From Chrysophaeum taylorii (lineage: Eukaryota > Sar > Pelagophyceae > Pelagomonadales > Pelagomonadaceae), in the NCBI GenBank assembly GCA_029834535.1, contig JAQMWT010000344.1, positions 372,001 to 436,000 of the forward strand: DNA of 64,000 nucleotides, in the 5' to 3' direction. The notes under the pieces were generated by a model, which saw only the letters and a list, made by a program, of their open reading frames with translations, searched no databases and was not told the origin of the DNA. Of the stretch, positions 1-12,700 are shown one piece after another (position 1 is the first letter of the stretch; each line of letters begins with the position of its first letter). The translations under genes and the position numbers were made by a program.

Positions 1-1
1 G

Positions 2-3000
2 GACAGCGACGAGGTCGACGAGCCCCTTCCGCGCAAGCGTAATACGCGGCGGCGAGTCGAGCTCGCCGACGCGCTCGCCAACGCCGCCGCCGGCCTGCTG
101 GTGCTGTGGCGCCTCGCGACCAACGGCGGCCCGCACGTCCGGAAGGACCGCCAGGCGACCCTGTGGCGCTCGGACGACGTCCGGAGCGGCTTGTTAGCGC
201 TGGCTCTCGACGACGACGACGGCGACGACGATCGCGAGCTCGCGTCGGGCGACGGGCCCGCTTTGCGGGCCGTCGCGGCCGTCGACGACGCGGAATGGTG
301 GGCGACCTTTCAGCAGCAGCAACCGCACCTCGGGTCTCTCCGCGAGGGGACCCGTGCCGCCGCGCTCGAAGTCCTGAGGCTGTGCTTGGTGGAGAACGAG
401 GCGCACGCCCTCGAGATGTGCGAGGCGCGCTTCGAAGCGCGAGACGGCTCGCGGCGACACGCGCTCCGCGCGACGATCGACCTCGCGACCTCGGCCGATG
501 GCGCCGTGGCCGCGGGGGCGCGCAAACTCGCCGAGACCACCTGGGCCTCCGAGGGGGCGGCAATCGTCGTGGTCATGCACGCCGTCGCGCCGCCGCCTCC
601 CCTCGACGACGACGACTCGGACGTTCTAAGAAGCGGGCCCGCGCTCGGCGCGCTCGTCGCGGCGCTTCAAGAGCCGGGCGTCAAGGCGCTCTCGCTCCTG
701 CGGCGGCTCCTCTCGCGGAGCCCGAGCGTTCGAGAGCTCGCGCTCAAGATCCCGGGTCGCGGCGACGACGAAGGACCGACCTCGTTGCTCGGCGACGTCG
801 TCGGGCGCCTCTTGAGCGCGAACGAGGCCAAGGACGAGGCGGGCCTCGCGCACGCGCTCGCCGTCGTGTGCGCGTGGCTCGAGGATAACGGCGCGGCTGC
901 GCACGCGTTGTTGCGCGACCCCGACCACGCCGACGGCATCGCCACGATCGCCCGAAACTCGAAACACAAGCGGTCGCGAGGCCTCGCCGCGCTCGCCCTC
1001 GGTCTCTGCCTCGAGCACTTTGGCGACGAGGAGAAGGCCGGGTGGACGACGGCCGCCGTGCAGTCTCTCGTCGAGCGACGCGTCGGTCTTGGCACCTTTG
1101 CGTTTGCCACCGGCGTCCCTCTGTAGTTTTTGTGCCTGTGACGACCACTTTTTAACTGCAATCGGACCGCGTCTGACGACCGCTAACAGTCGCCCGAGGC
1201 CTCTTTTGTCTTTTTAAGCACAATAATCTCTCGCTCTGATGAACGAACCGAACGAACGAACGAACCGTTGCGCAGGCGAGCCCTCGACGGACTGCACGAC
1301 GACGCGGCTAAGAGCGCGGGCCGCAGACGGTACAAGATCGAGGCCGACGACGTGTTGGCCGAGGACGAGGCGTTCGCGACCTTCGCGAGCTCGGCAGCCG
1401 AGGCGGCGCGCCGACGCACGATCGGAGGTCTCGTGGAGGCCGCGCCCGTGGAAGACGAGACGCCGCCGCCCGAGGAGGAAGTCGCGTCGCTCGCGGCTCA
1501 GCGCGATCTTCTCGAGGGGGAGCTCCAACGTCAGGCCGACGAAATTGCGCGGGTCTCGCGTCAACGAGAGCAGCTGCGACGACAGGAGGAAGCCCTCCGC
1601 CGTCGCGTCGCCGAGCTCGAAGCCGCCCATCCGTCGCCGCCCCAGCCAAACGGCTCGCCGCCACCGCCGCCGCCTGAGGCAACGACGACGACGACGACGG
1701 CGACGGACGACACCCTCCGGCGGCGCGCGTCTTCTATGGCGGCCAGCGTCTCGAGGGTTCTCGAGCTCGAGCTCGACGGCGACGTCGAGTCCCAGCTGGA
1801 GCGCATCGAGGCCGTGTTGCCCGAGGCGCTCCAACGGCGCCAGCAGCACCCGGACCATATTTTGCTGCGTCGCGCCGAGGAGGCGACCAAGCGCGCCGAG
1901 AAAGCCGAGGCCGAAATCCGTGGCGAGAAGGGTGACCTCGTGGTGCGGTTGAGCGAGGAGACGAGCCGCGGCGACGAGCTCCGAGCGGCCAAGGAGGCCG
2001 TGACCGCCAAACTCGAGGCGGCCGAGGCCCGCGCCGATGCCCTCGAGAGCGAGCGCAAGGCGTCGGTGCGCATCCTCGAGGCGCAACGCGACGATTTCCA
2101 AAAAAAGTGGCGCGCTTCGTCCGAGCGCGTCGCGGCGTTCGAGGAAGAGCAGGAGAAGCGGGCGGATTCCGCCGCGGCGGCCCCGGAACTTCTCGCCGAA
2201 ATCGACAAGCTGCGCGCCGAGGTCGCCGAGGCCGCGACGCGCGCTGAGGCCGCCGAGAACGAGGTCGACAAAGTTGTGGACGAGATCGCGACGATGCAGG
2301 ACCGCGTGTTTCGAGCAGAGCGTCGCGCGTCGCTCGCGTCCGACTACGATCTCCAGGCAGTCGAGCTGTTGCAGCTCGAGCGCGAGCAGCTCAAGGAGCA
2401 ATTGAAACAACAGGCCCAGTACATCGCTGGCCACGTCAACGGCAAAACGACAAATGCCGCCGGTGATTCCCCCGCCGCCGCCGCTTGCGAAGGGCAGTCC
2501 GACCTCGAGCGCAAGGTGGTGGAGCTCGAAAAGGCGTTGGAGGAAAAAAAGACCGCTCCTGCTCCTGCTGCCGACGAGGCGCTCGAGCGCAAAGTGGCCG
2601 AGCTCGAGAAAGAATTGGAGAACAAGACGGTCGCCGTCGAGCGCGACGAGGCGCTCGAGCGCAAGGTGGCGGCGCTCGAGAAAGCGTTGGAGGACGAGCG
2701 CGAGGCGAGAGAGCTCCTCGACGAGGAGCGGTCGCTGCGGTCTCGCGAGGCGGAGGCGGCCGAGGCAGCCAAGGACGCGCTCGAGCACACGATCGAACAG
2801 CAGCACGCCGAGCTCGCGGTGGCCCGAGCGCAGCTCAAGGAACTTCCTGGCGAGGGGGCCGAGATGCTACGGGCGACAATCAAGAAACAGCGCGCCGAAC
2901 TCGACGCGAGCGACGCCGAAATGGAGCGGACGCAGGAGTTGCTGGCGGCCGAACGCGAGGCGAGCCATGAGCGTTACGTGTCGCTCGAGCGGCAAGTCGA

Positions 3001-6000
3001 GCGACACCGCGAGGAACGAGCGGCGGCGGAACACGAAGCCGAGCAACACCGCGAGGACCTTGTCGCGGCGAACCAGCGAATCCGCGCGATGCTCGAGGAG
3101 GAACGGGTGCTCAAGAATCCGCAAATCGAAGCCGACAAGCATATGCTTCAGCTACAAAGTATGCTCGAGGAGGTCGACGTCGAGCGCCGGCGGCTCTCGG
3201 AGGAACTGGGAACCACCAAGGCGCAGCTCGCTGAGTTGTCTCAAACGATTGGCGACGCCGAGGCCCAAGCCGACGCCCGCGTCGCTGCGGCCGAAGCCGT
3301 GGCGGCGCGAGCTGCTTCGGACGCGAACGATAAGCTCGAGGCCGCCGAGGAGCGGCTGGGGAGATTAGAGGCATCCCGCGAGGCATCCGTCGCGGAGCTC
3401 GACGTCGAAATCAAGGCGCTCGCGTCCGATGTCGAGGCCAAGCGACTCAGCATCCAGGGCGCCGAGCGCCGCATCGCCGACTTGGCGGCGGAGCTCGCGG
3501 CTGCACGCGACGAAATCGCTCACAAGACCATGCTGAACGAGGCCTCGACGCACAAACTCGACAAGGTGGCGAGCGAGCTCGAACGCTCGAGGCAGGCACT
3601 CGCGAGTACGCCGCGGATCGAAGAGGTAGAAAAACGATTTGCCGCGCGCCACGACGAGGAAATGGCGGCAGCGATGCTGGATTTCACCGAAAAGACGCGT
3701 CAGCTCGAGATAGAGCACGAGGTCAAGATGGCCACCGCTGATTCGCGTATGGCGGACCTCGAGGAACGGCACGCGGCAGACGTTCGCGACTTGCGAGCCA
3801 CGCTTGAGGCGGTCGAGGGCGAGAAGGCGGCGCGTGGCGACGAAGTGGCGGCGTTGCAAGCCAAGCTCGACAATCTCGCGGACCGGCGCGACCTCGACCG
3901 CCGCGCTTCCGTGGAACAATCGCGTCTGGCAGAGCTCGATGCTTCGTTGGCGATGGCAAGCGCGAAGATTCAGGAGCTCGAGACCGAGGTCGAGCAATCC
4001 AAGGCGTCCCACGCGACAGAGCTCGAGACGGTGGAGCAGAAGTTGACCGCGCAGCGCGAGGAAGCGACGACGAGCGCTGCGGCGAAGATCGGGGAGCTCA
4101 AGGCCGCGCTCGAACAGACCAAGATAGCGTCCGCGAACGGGCTGGAGGAGGCAGTGAAGCATCGCACGGCGACCTTGAAAGCCGCGCTCGCGGAGATCGA
4201 GGGCGAAAAGACGGCACGCGATGACGAGGTGGCGGCGCTGCGAGCCAAGCTCGATGATGTCCAGGACCAATTCAATCTCAACCTCCGCGAGGCCGCCGAA
4301 AAGACGCGCGAGATCATGACAGAACGCGAGGAGGCGTTGGTGGCGGCGACGACGGCTCTCGAGCAGACCCGGGCGACTCGTGCAGAAGAGCTCGAGACAA
4401 TGGCGCAGAAGCTGACCGCGCAGCACGAGGACGCGCTGGCGACCGCTGCGGCGCAGATCGGCGAGCTCGAGGCCGCGCTCGCAGCAGCCAAGGTGGCGTC
4501 CGCGCGTGAACTCGAACAGGCTGGCGTCAATGCCGTTGCACGGTATGAACAGGCGCTCGCGACGTCGGCGATGAAGGTCGCCGAGCTCGAGTCTGTTCTC
4601 GAAGAGACCATGGCATCTTCTGCGCAAGAGCTCGAGACAACGGTGCATAAGCTGACCGCGCAGCACGAGGAAGCACTGGAGACCGCCGCGGCGCAGATCG
4701 GCGAGCTGGGGGCCGCGCTCGCAGCAGCCAAGGCGGCGTCCGCGCGCGAACTCGAAATGGCTGGCGTCGATGCTGCTGCACAGTATGAACAGGCGCTCGC
4801 GGCGTCGGCGACGAAGGTTGCCGAGCTCGAGGCTGCTCTCGAGCAGACCAAGGCATCTTCAGCGCAAGAGCTCGAGACAACGGCGCAGAAGCTGACCGTG
4901 CAGCACGAGGAAGCGCTGGCGACCGCCGCAACGCAGATCAGCGAGCTTGAGGCCGCGCTCGGTGCGGCAAAGGTGAAGTCCGTGCATGAACTCGAACAGG
5001 CTGGCGTCGATGCTGCTGCACAGTATGAACAGGCGTTCGCGGGGTCGGCGAAGAAAGTTGCCGAGCTCGAGGCTGCTCTCGAGCAGACCAAGGCATCGTC
5101 AGCGCAAGAGCTCGAGACAACGGCGCAGAAGCTGACCGCGCAGCACGAGGAAGCGCTAGCGACCGCCGCAACACAGATCGGCGAGCTCGAGGCCGCGCTC
5201 GATGCGGCCAAGGTGGCGTCTGCGCGCGAACTCGAACGGGCTGGCGTTGATGCCGCTGCACAGCATGAACAGGCGCTCGCGGCGTCCGCAACAAAGGTCG
5301 CCGAGCTCGAGGCTGCGCTCAAGCAGACCAAGATATCGTCAGCGCAAGATCTTGAGGAATCCGCGCGACGACTCGTCGCGCGGCACGATGACGCAATGGG
5401 GTCATTAACGGCGAGGATTGCGGAACTCGAAGGTGCGCTCGCGTCTGCCACGCGCGAGCTCGAAGCTCAGGCCGCGCAACGCGAGGAGACCGCGACGTCC
5501 TCGACGAGTCGGATCGAAGAGCTCGAAGCCGCGCTCTCGTCGGCCACAAGCGAGCTCAAAGCACAGTCGGCGATGCACGAAGAGGAGCTCGACGATCGAA
5601 ATGCGCAGGAAGAAGAGGATGCGAATCGTATCGTGCAGCTCGAGGCGGCGCTCGCGGAGGCCCAAGCGTCGGCTTCGTGGCAAGTCGCAGAGGCCACCGA
5701 GCAAATCGCAGCAGAGCGCGACGCGGCAGCGGCGAGGATCAAAGAGATCGCATCCGCGCTCGAGGAGGCTCGACAAGGAGCAGCGCAACAGGAACAGACC
5801 GCCGCCACGATGCTCGCCGAGGTCGCTGCCCAGCGCAAACAGGACCTGAGGGAATACGACGCTAGGCTGGCCGCGGCGCGGTCCGAGGCGGCGCGCGAGA
5901 TGGAGGCGGCGGTAGACAAGGCGACGCGGAGGCACGACTGCGAGCTCGAAGAATTCGAAGCGGAACACTTGCAAGAACTCGAGACAGCCAAGCAGCGCGA

Positions 6001-9000
6001 AGGGTCGGCGGTGCGCGCAGTTTTGGAGCCGCGGCTCGAGGCGGCGCGGGCCGAGGCGGACGAGCTACGCCGGAGAGTCGATGTGGAGGCCGAGCAGTTG
6101 GAGCGAGAAATCGCGGCGGCGAACGAGCGATGCGGCGTGGCCGAACGGCGCGTTTCCGAGGTCGACATCGCGTGCGTCCAGGCCGAGGAGCGCGCGGCAG
6201 CTGCCGAGGCCGACGTCGACAGGCTTGGCTGCGAGATCCGAGAGACGCGTGCGTCTCTCGCGAAGTCGCTCGACGACGTCGAAGCCGCCCGGCGGCGGCT
6301 CGACCACTTCCGAAGTCGCCGCGGCGAGGAGCTCGCGTTGGCGCGCGCGGCCGAGCGCCGCGCCGACGCGGCGATGTGCTCTGCGATTCGAGAGCTCGCG
6401 ACAAACACTCGAGCCGAGCTCGAAGCGCAACTCGAGGAGCGCGACGAGAGGTTGGCGGCGCAGCGCGAGGAGAGTGCCGTGCTCGCCTCTCGCGTCGAAG
6501 AGCTCGAGTCCGCCGAGGCCGAGGCGCGGCGGCTCGTCGAAGTGTCCGCCGAACGCGCGAGTGCGCTCGACGCGGAGCGCGACGCGAGCCTCGCCGCCGC
6601 GCGCTCGGCGCGAGACCTCGAGGTTCGGTCGGCGCGCGAGACGTGTGCCGTTTTGGAAACCAAGTGGAACGATGCGTGTCGCGAGCGCGACGCGGCGCTC
6701 GCGACGCGCGATGTTTCGAGCGACGAGCTGGCTCAGGCGCGCAAGGACTTGCAGCGCGTCGAGGCGCGCGTGGCCGAGATGGATTTGGATGTGGTCGCGG
6801 CGCAGGAGCGCGCGTGCGAGGCCGAGGCCGCGCTCGAGGATGCCACCGAGCGCGCAAGAGACCTCGAGACGCGGGTTGCCACGATGGAGGCGGGCGTCGC
6901 GGCCGCCGAGGCGCGTGCGCGAGAGGCCGCCGAGACGGGGTTCGAGGACGCGCGCGAGCTCGAGGCGCGCGTTGCTCGAATGGACCTGGACTTGGTCGCG
7001 GCGCAGGAGCGCGCGCGCGAGGCCGAGGCAGCGCTCGAAGAGGCCAACGTCGCCGAGGTGGCCGCCGCCGAGGAGCGCGCGTGCGAGGCCGAGGCCGCGC
7101 TCGATGATGCCCACGAGCGCGCGAAAGACCTCGAGACGCGGGTTGCCGAGATGGACGCGTGCGCGATGGGCGCCGAGGCGCGCGCGTCCAAGGCCGAGGC
7201 GGCGCTCGAGGACGCGCACGAGCGCGCGAAAGACCTCGAGACGCGCGTAGCTCGAATGGACTTGTGCGTCGTGGCCGCAGAGGAGCGCGCGTGCGAGGCC
7301 GAGGCGGCCCTCGAAGACGCGCGCGAGCGCGAACGCGATCTCGAGGCGCGCGTCGCCGAGATGGCCGCCGCCGCCGCCGCCGAGGAGCGCGCCTCCAATT
7401 TGGCGGTCGACGACGAGGCCAGAGCGCGGGCTGGGATTCTCGAGGAGGCGCGGCGGCGCGAACGAGCCGAGCCAAGAACGAAGTCGGACGCGTCGACGAG
7501 CGTCGACGACGAGATGATCCTGCGGCGAGAGGAGGATGAGGCGGCGGCGGCTTTGGTGGAGGGCACGATGGAAGTCGAGGAGGATTCGTGGCGGAGCCGG
7601 TGCGTCGCGGCCGAGTGGCGCGCGTCCAAGCTCGAAGACGAGCTGAAGACGGTGGAGGAGGCTCGGCAGGAAGAAGTCGAGTCGCTCGAGGCGCAGCTCG
7701 AGGACGCGGAGGCGGTCGCGCAGAGCGAGCTCGAGAACCGGCTGCAGACGGAGCAGAAGTGGGAGGAGCACAAGAAGATGTGGGAGGAGCACATGGCGGC
7801 GGCTACCGAGTTCCGGCGACGGGAGGAGGCGGCGGAGACGGCCGAGGCCTCGACGATGACCGAATCCCAAGGCGAGGAGGCCCGCGCGCAGGAGGAGGAG
7901 GAGGAGGTCGTCGCGGTGGTGGAAGAGGAGGTCGCGGTGGTTGAGGAGGAGGACGACGACGTCGTCGAGGAGGTGGCGACCGAGCGCGACGTCGATCCTT
8001 ACCGCGCCATGCTGCGCACGGGGCTGCCGCGGGCGACGGTCGTTGATATCATGACGCGGCAGGGCGCGGCGGCGTCGACCGCGGCTGCCGAGGCGCTGTT
8101 GGGGGGGGGTTACGCGAACGAGGACGACGAGGCGCTCATCGACGACGACGAGCTGTTCGAGGCGGTCGGCTCCGACGAGGACGACGCGTCGCCGCCGCAT
8201 CGTCGCGACGCGTCGTCGGCGCGGGTCGAGGAGCTGTCGCTCGAGGTCGAAGCGATGCGCGAGCTGCTCTCCGAGGCCCAGAGCCGCGCGGAGCGCGCCG
8301 AGGCGTCGCTCCACCGAGATGACGTCGGGGACGACGAGCCGTCGCGCGCGCGCGAACTCGAAGACGAACTTTCCGAGGCGCGACGGCTCTTGAGCGACGC
8401 CGAGATGCGCGCGTTGACGGCCGAGGACGAGGCCGAGGCCAAGCTCGAGCAGTCGGACGTGGCCTGGGAGGAGCAGCGGCAGGAACTGCTCGCCGTGACG
8501 GCCCGACTGAGCGAGACGGAGACTCGGGTCGAGACGTACCGGTCGCGGTGCGAACTCCTCGAGCGCGAAGTCCGGGACGTCGAGAGCCGGGCCGAGGACC
8601 GCGTCCTCGAACTCGAGCGCCGCCTCGCCGACTCGACGCCGCCGGATGCCCTCGCCGAGGCCGAGCGCCGCACGAGATCCCTCGGCCGCGAGCTCGCCGA
8701 CGCGAAGCGCCGCGCCGCCGAGCTCGAGGCCGCCCTCCGAGCCACCGCCGAAAAGACGCCCGACCACACGCGCGAGGAGCTCGAAAGACTCGCCGGCGAA
8801 GTCGCTGCCGAGACGCGCCTTCGCGACGAGCTCGAACGCCGCCTCACGACCGACGAGGAGGAGGACGACGGCGACGACCGTAAGCGTCCGCCCGACGAAG
8901 ACCCCTGGCTCACGGCGCGTGCCGAGGCGAGCCTCAAAGACCTCGAGGACGAGCACAACGACCTCCTCGCCCTCCTCGCGCAGCAGGAGCTCGAGAAGGA

Positions 9001-9412
9001 GGTCCTCGCCTCGTACGTCCGCTCGAAAGCTGGCGAACCCGCCCTCCTCAACTTGAAAACCAAGACCCAGACGGAGTGCATCGAGCGCTACGGCGTGTAC
9101 GTCGATTACGACGACGACGACGACGACGACGACGGCGGGCCCCGCGAGCCCGACTACCCCGGGCCCGACGACGACGAACCCGATTACCCCGGGCCTGGCG
9201 GCGACGGGGCCGACGACGACGACGACCTCCGCCGACGGATACGAGACCAGCCCCTCGCCCTCTCCTGCGATACCGTCGCCGACGACCTTCTCGATCAGGA
9301 GGACGACGGGGCCCTGGACGACCACCTGCCCTCCTCTTCACCTCAACCACCGAGCCTTTTCCAACCCAACCGCCGCCTCGCCCCGCCCCCCATGGTTCTC
9401 GCCACCTCATGA
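2..9412 (+). CDS. USO1: p115/USO1-type vesicle-tethering golgin, 5' partial, giant coiled coil
   Basis: Golgi vesicle tether of the p115/Uso1 family, which acts with Rab1 and SNAREs in ER-to-Golgi traffic. The frame is open at the window edge, so the start is missing. Exon 1 (2-1122) is the end of the armadillo-type head; its last part (LVERRVGLGTFAFATGV) matches the head end of p115. I place an intron at 1123-1275 (GTAGTT...TTGCGCAG, with CTAAC near 1185 as a possible branch site); splicing restores the frame into exon 2 (1276-9412). Exon 2 encodes about 2700 residues of heptad coiled coil rich in E, A, R and L. It ends with EHNDLLALLAQQELE, like the conserved p115 tail (DLLVLLADQD), and an acidic Asp-rich, Pro-rich C-terminus, as in p115. 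Visible product is about 3085 residues; animal p115 is about 960 and yeast Uso1 about 1790. Two internal tandem-repeat blocks extend the rod. Two separate genes are possible if the intron is wrong, but the homology crosses the junction. Confidence 0.8.
4381..5340 (+). repeat. 240-bp (80-residue) tandem repeat inside the p115 coiled coil
   Basis: Four consecutive 240-bp units start at about 4381, 4621, 4861 and 5101, with diverged partial copies before (from about 4011) and after (from 5341). Each unit carries the pattern ELETTAQKLTAQHEEAL, then IGELEAAL, then VAELEAAL. The period is exactly 240 bp, so the frame and the heptad register are kept. It is best explained by unequal exchange lengthening the rod. 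Confidence 0.9.
6757..7390 (+). repeat. About 105-bp (35-residue) repeats in the p115 coiled coil
   Basis: A second repeat block with units such as AEAALEDAHERAKDLETRVA, recurring about every 105 bp (for example near 7118 and 7223), with a more diverged copy upstream. It is unrelated in sequence to the 240-bp block and also keeps frame. Confidence 0.75.
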
Positions 9413-9666
9413 GTCGTCGGAACGGAACTCTCGGAGTCAGTCGGAGTCCGTCGGTGTCGTCGCACTTAGCAGTATTTATTTATTTCCAAGGGAGGGCCCT
9501 TCCTTCCTTCCTTCTTCTTTCGAGCCTTGTCGGGGAATTACTCATTGGCGTCGAAGGAGGGAGGGAGCATTATCCCGCCAGGATTAGTGGTGGTCGAAAC
9601 CCGCTGTATGCCGTTGTTGCCACGACAGGATACACCTACACACACGATGATGAAGAATTAATACGA

Positions 9667-10701
9667 ATGTTGACGCGCTTCGCGTTGTTGACGGTCGCGG
9701 CGGTGGTGGCCGACGAACGAGGGTGCAACCCGAACAGGCCACGCACGGCTGTCGTAAGCATCTTGACGACGCTGCCTTACATACCTTCGATGCGGCAAAA
9801 AGACGCCCACCCCCACGTTCGCGAAGCGCTTCTGGCGATTGGGGAAAATACGCGGTCGAACTACGTGCGCCAAGTGGTGGTCATCATCGACAAATTTCGC
9901 GGACTTGAGGGGCGACGGTACTTCTACGTGTCCAACGGAAACGCGACGCTAGAGCTGCGGAAAAATGTTCGAAGCGAGCAGCTCGCGCAGCTAGACAAGC
10001 TCGATTTTCAGGCCCACCCCAAAACCGACCTCACGAAAATCCAAGCCTACGTCTACGGCCGCCAGCCAACCTACGCAGAGCTCTTCCGCTTCGCGGGCTC
10101 GGCCCTCCCGCGCCAGATCGTTGCTTTGATCAACGCCGACGTCGTTTTGAGAAACCTCGACTTGCTCGACGGGGACGCGTTCGTACCCTCCCCCGTTCAG
10201 CCGCCGCTCGCTTTCGTTTTGGCGGTACGGTCGCCGACGGGGAACTTCGCTCGAGCGTGCGCCGGGACCGGCCGAACGATTTTGGACAAATGCGACCTCA
10301 AATCCTGGTCCTACGCGGGCTTTTCGTGGGACGCCTACATCTTCTGGTCCCCGCTCACCAACACCGCGAGGTACGACCTCCTCGAAGACCTCGACCCTGG
10401 CCCGGTCTACATGAATTCCAACGGCGCCGAGAATCGGGCTGGTCACTTTTTGGCCATGTCAGGCTACGACCTCGTCAACCCTTGTCACAATAACCTCACC
10501 GAGCACTGGCACTGCACGGGCCACACCCACTACTTCAGAGGGGGGTTCACGGCGCCGCCGGACCTTTCCATCACACCTGCTGGGAGACTCCGAGGCGCCC
10601 CGGGGGGATTCGTAAAGACATCGATCGACACCTTCGGCCTACGATGTCCGATCAACATCGCCGCCGACGATGACGCCCAAAACATCATCTTCGACGCCTA
10701 G
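9667..10701 (+). CDS. Secreted glycosyltransferase-like protein
   Basis: A 344-residue protein. I chose the ATG at 9667 because it gives a hydrophobic signal peptide (MLTRFALLTVAAVVA); the same frame upstream runs into the p115 gene. The body looks like a GT-A glycosyltransferase: an early strand TAVVSILTTLPY, then ALINADVVLRN near residue 155 as the candidate metal/nucleotide site, WDAYIFW, and a downstream NSNGAENRAGHF...GYDLVNPC...HWHCTGHTHY block rich in Cys and His. I do not recognise a named family and cannot assign donor or acceptor. ER/Golgi location is inferred from the leader. It follows p115 by about 250 bp on the same strand. Confidence 0.6.
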   Translation: MLTRFALLTVAAVVADERGCNPNRPRTAVVSILTTLPYIPSMRQKDAHPHVREALLAIGENTRSNYVRQVVVIIDKFRGLEGRRYFYVSNGNATLELRKNVRSEQLAQLDKLDFQAHPKTDLTKIQAYVYGRQPTYAELFRFAGSALPRQIVALINADVVLRNLDLLDGDAFVPSPVQPPLAFVLAVRSPTGNFARACAGTGRTILDKCDLKSWSYAGFSWDAYIFWSPLTNTARYDLLEDLDPGPVYMNSNGAENRAGHFLAMSGYDLVNPCHNNLTEHWHCTGHTHYFRGGFTAPPDLSITPAGRLRGAPGGFVKTSIDTFGLRCPINIAADDDAQNIIFDA

Positions 10702-10925
10702 TACGATCCTCCGTGTTATTGTTGTTGTTGTTGATGATGTCATTGTTGTTGTTTTCGTTGTTCACACCTGGGGCCCTGCAGGGCCGCTAGATTTCCCGCC
10801 ACCTTTGCAGGGGGGTTGGGTTCGGCCTCCAACCGCCGCGCCTTAATTTTGTACCATTCTCTCTTTCTCATCATCATCGCGAAACATTTCACGCCGCACT
10901 CACTTACCGCCGGCGAGTTCCAGTG

Positions 10926-11790
10926 CTAGCATTCGAACCATTTTCGCCGCGCAGACGAGCTTTTGCTTTTTATGTGAGAACGCGCCAGCCACGTGTCACT
11001 CCTGGACGGCGTGCCGTGTGCCACTGCGGTGTAAAATCCGTCGCGTCTTCCAACCGTCGCTGACGACCGTTTTGCCGTTCGTGGCGGCACTATGCCGCGA
11101 GCGAATGCCCCACGCACATACTTCTCGCGCTCGCGGCCTACACGAGGAGCGCGTACGTCGCCGAAATGCAGATGCTCATCGAGAGATACCGGATTAAGGG
11201 TGAATGGCATCCGACGTGCGTGTATCATCGCAAAGTAATGTTGAGACGAGCCGACATCTTCGACCACAAGCGGCGGCAGGCATAGCTTGCGTGTCCGACG
11301 TATTCGAGCCTCGCGCGGTCATTTTGGGTCGGTCGACGACGTGGGCAGACCTGTTCAAGTACGCCACCGTCCCAAAGTCGCGCCGGAGCCGACGTCATGT
11401 TTACGCAGCGAGACGACGTCGACGGTGATACCTTTGCGCCGGCCCGCACTGAGTTCGTTTTTTAGCCTCGCCCAGCCCACAAAAAAGCGTCGCCAACGCG
11501 TGCAAGTGCCTGAGCGCAATCGCCGGCCGCTGTGGGGATGACTCGCTCGTGCACGATGATGGCCTGGCCGTGCTCCTTTTTTGCCGAGATGACCCGCTTC
11601 CTCGACAAGCTCGACGCCATATCGCGAGTTAGCCACACGTTCAGGCCGAATTCGGCTACGGTCTCCACAATCTTTGCGATCACATCCTCACAGAATATCA
11701 CGGGCGTTGCCTCGCCCGCGGAACCTGCTCACCCTTGGTTGTCCGCCCAATCAAATCCGGCCTCGACGCTCTCTTCTTGACTTCGATAGT
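10926..11790 (-). pseudogene. Decayed non-LTR (LINE-type) reverse transcriptase fragment
   Basis: Read on the minus strand, 11701-11462 gives DVIAKIVETVAEFGLNVWL and then RVGDAFLWAG. This resembles the stretch after the RT active site in LINEs (helix, FGL.VN.., then a V.DA..YLGG motif). Pieces downstream (ARRMPFTLNPVSLDEHL and others) fall in different frames and look like the thumb/linker region. Several frame changes and stops mean it cannot encode a protein. The family call is pattern-based and moderate; the active-site box itself is not visible. Confidence 0.4.
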
Positions 11791-12534
11791 AGCTCCGGCG
11801 CTTCGAGAGAGTTGTGCGAAGAACACGCTGAGGACGACGTGACTTCCATTGGTGAATGCAAAGTGTCGCCCATTTATGAGCGCACGAGAGCACAGTGCCA
11901 CGAAGCGTCGCGAGCGAAAAGATATAAAGGGCGGACCAGGTGCGCGATCGAAGAGTCTACTACAGGGCTGCCAGCGAAGTCGTAACAGTTTGGAGTGGCC
12001 GTCGACTTGAGGAGAGGCACAAAAGGGATATATATACGAAGATGCATGGAGGGGGCGTGGAGCGTCATAGCAAGCTAGGCGCCTCTCGGCACTCCCCAAT
12101 TTTCTTATACACTTACGCACACACTCGCTCTCCTTCCGAAAGAGCCCGCGTCTCCGCGGTCCATAGCCCGGCAGTTTTTGGGCAATCTGGCTGCCTGCGA
12201 GATCGCGAGGGGCCTAGTTGTACTCATCTACGGCAGGTAGCACCCCACTTCGGAAATCGAAGGTTGACGGATCGTGGCGCTGTGCATCCTAGCCGACTTT
12301 CCAAACGCCGTGTTTCTCGCGAGGACGACCAGGGCGTTGATCGGTCACGCCGCAGATGTTGCTCTAGTGGTGCGTGGAGTCCTCAGAGACGCCGTGCGAG
12401 CTCGCCAAGGTCACCTGATATGGTATGGTGCGCCTAAGTGTTGTTTGGTGTGCCCTGGCTTGTAGCAGAACGTCACACTTCGCCGCCGCACATACTATGT
12501 CCGGCGGCAGCATGCGTACGACCTCCACTTCAAT

Positions 12535-12700
12535 CCCCCCCCGCGGCTCGGCGATGATCCCGGCTACGCCTCGTGGCACATCCGGCTTCCAGGCACCAAG
12601 CGCGCATCCGCACACTTTCCAAAACCACTGAACGCCCGACGTGCCCACGTTCTCACCCCCCCCCCTCTTAGCTTAGCACTCGACCTTTTCATAATCAAAT
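12535..12700 (+). repeat. Dispersed repeat 3' tail, copy A
   Basis: About 165 bp similar to 17743-17925 and to 23600-23715. Shared landmarks in order are CCGCGGCTCG..GATGA, CGGCTTCCAGGCACC, CGCACACTTTCC, CTGAACGCC, CCACGTTCTCACCCCC and a terminal CTCTTAG..CTCGACCTT before AT-rich sequence. Probably the 3' end of a retroelement family. Confidence 0.6.

Noticed and set aside
6065-9325. 1086-codon minus-strand open frame opposite p115
   Set aside because: Composition is the mirror of GC-rich coiled-coil codons; no motifs, and the sense strand has clear homology.
9076-9666. Plus-strand open frame running from within p115 into the glycosyltransferase gene
   Set aside because: Its upstream part is an Arg-rich shadow of the p115 acidic tail; the real gene starts with a signal peptide at 9667.
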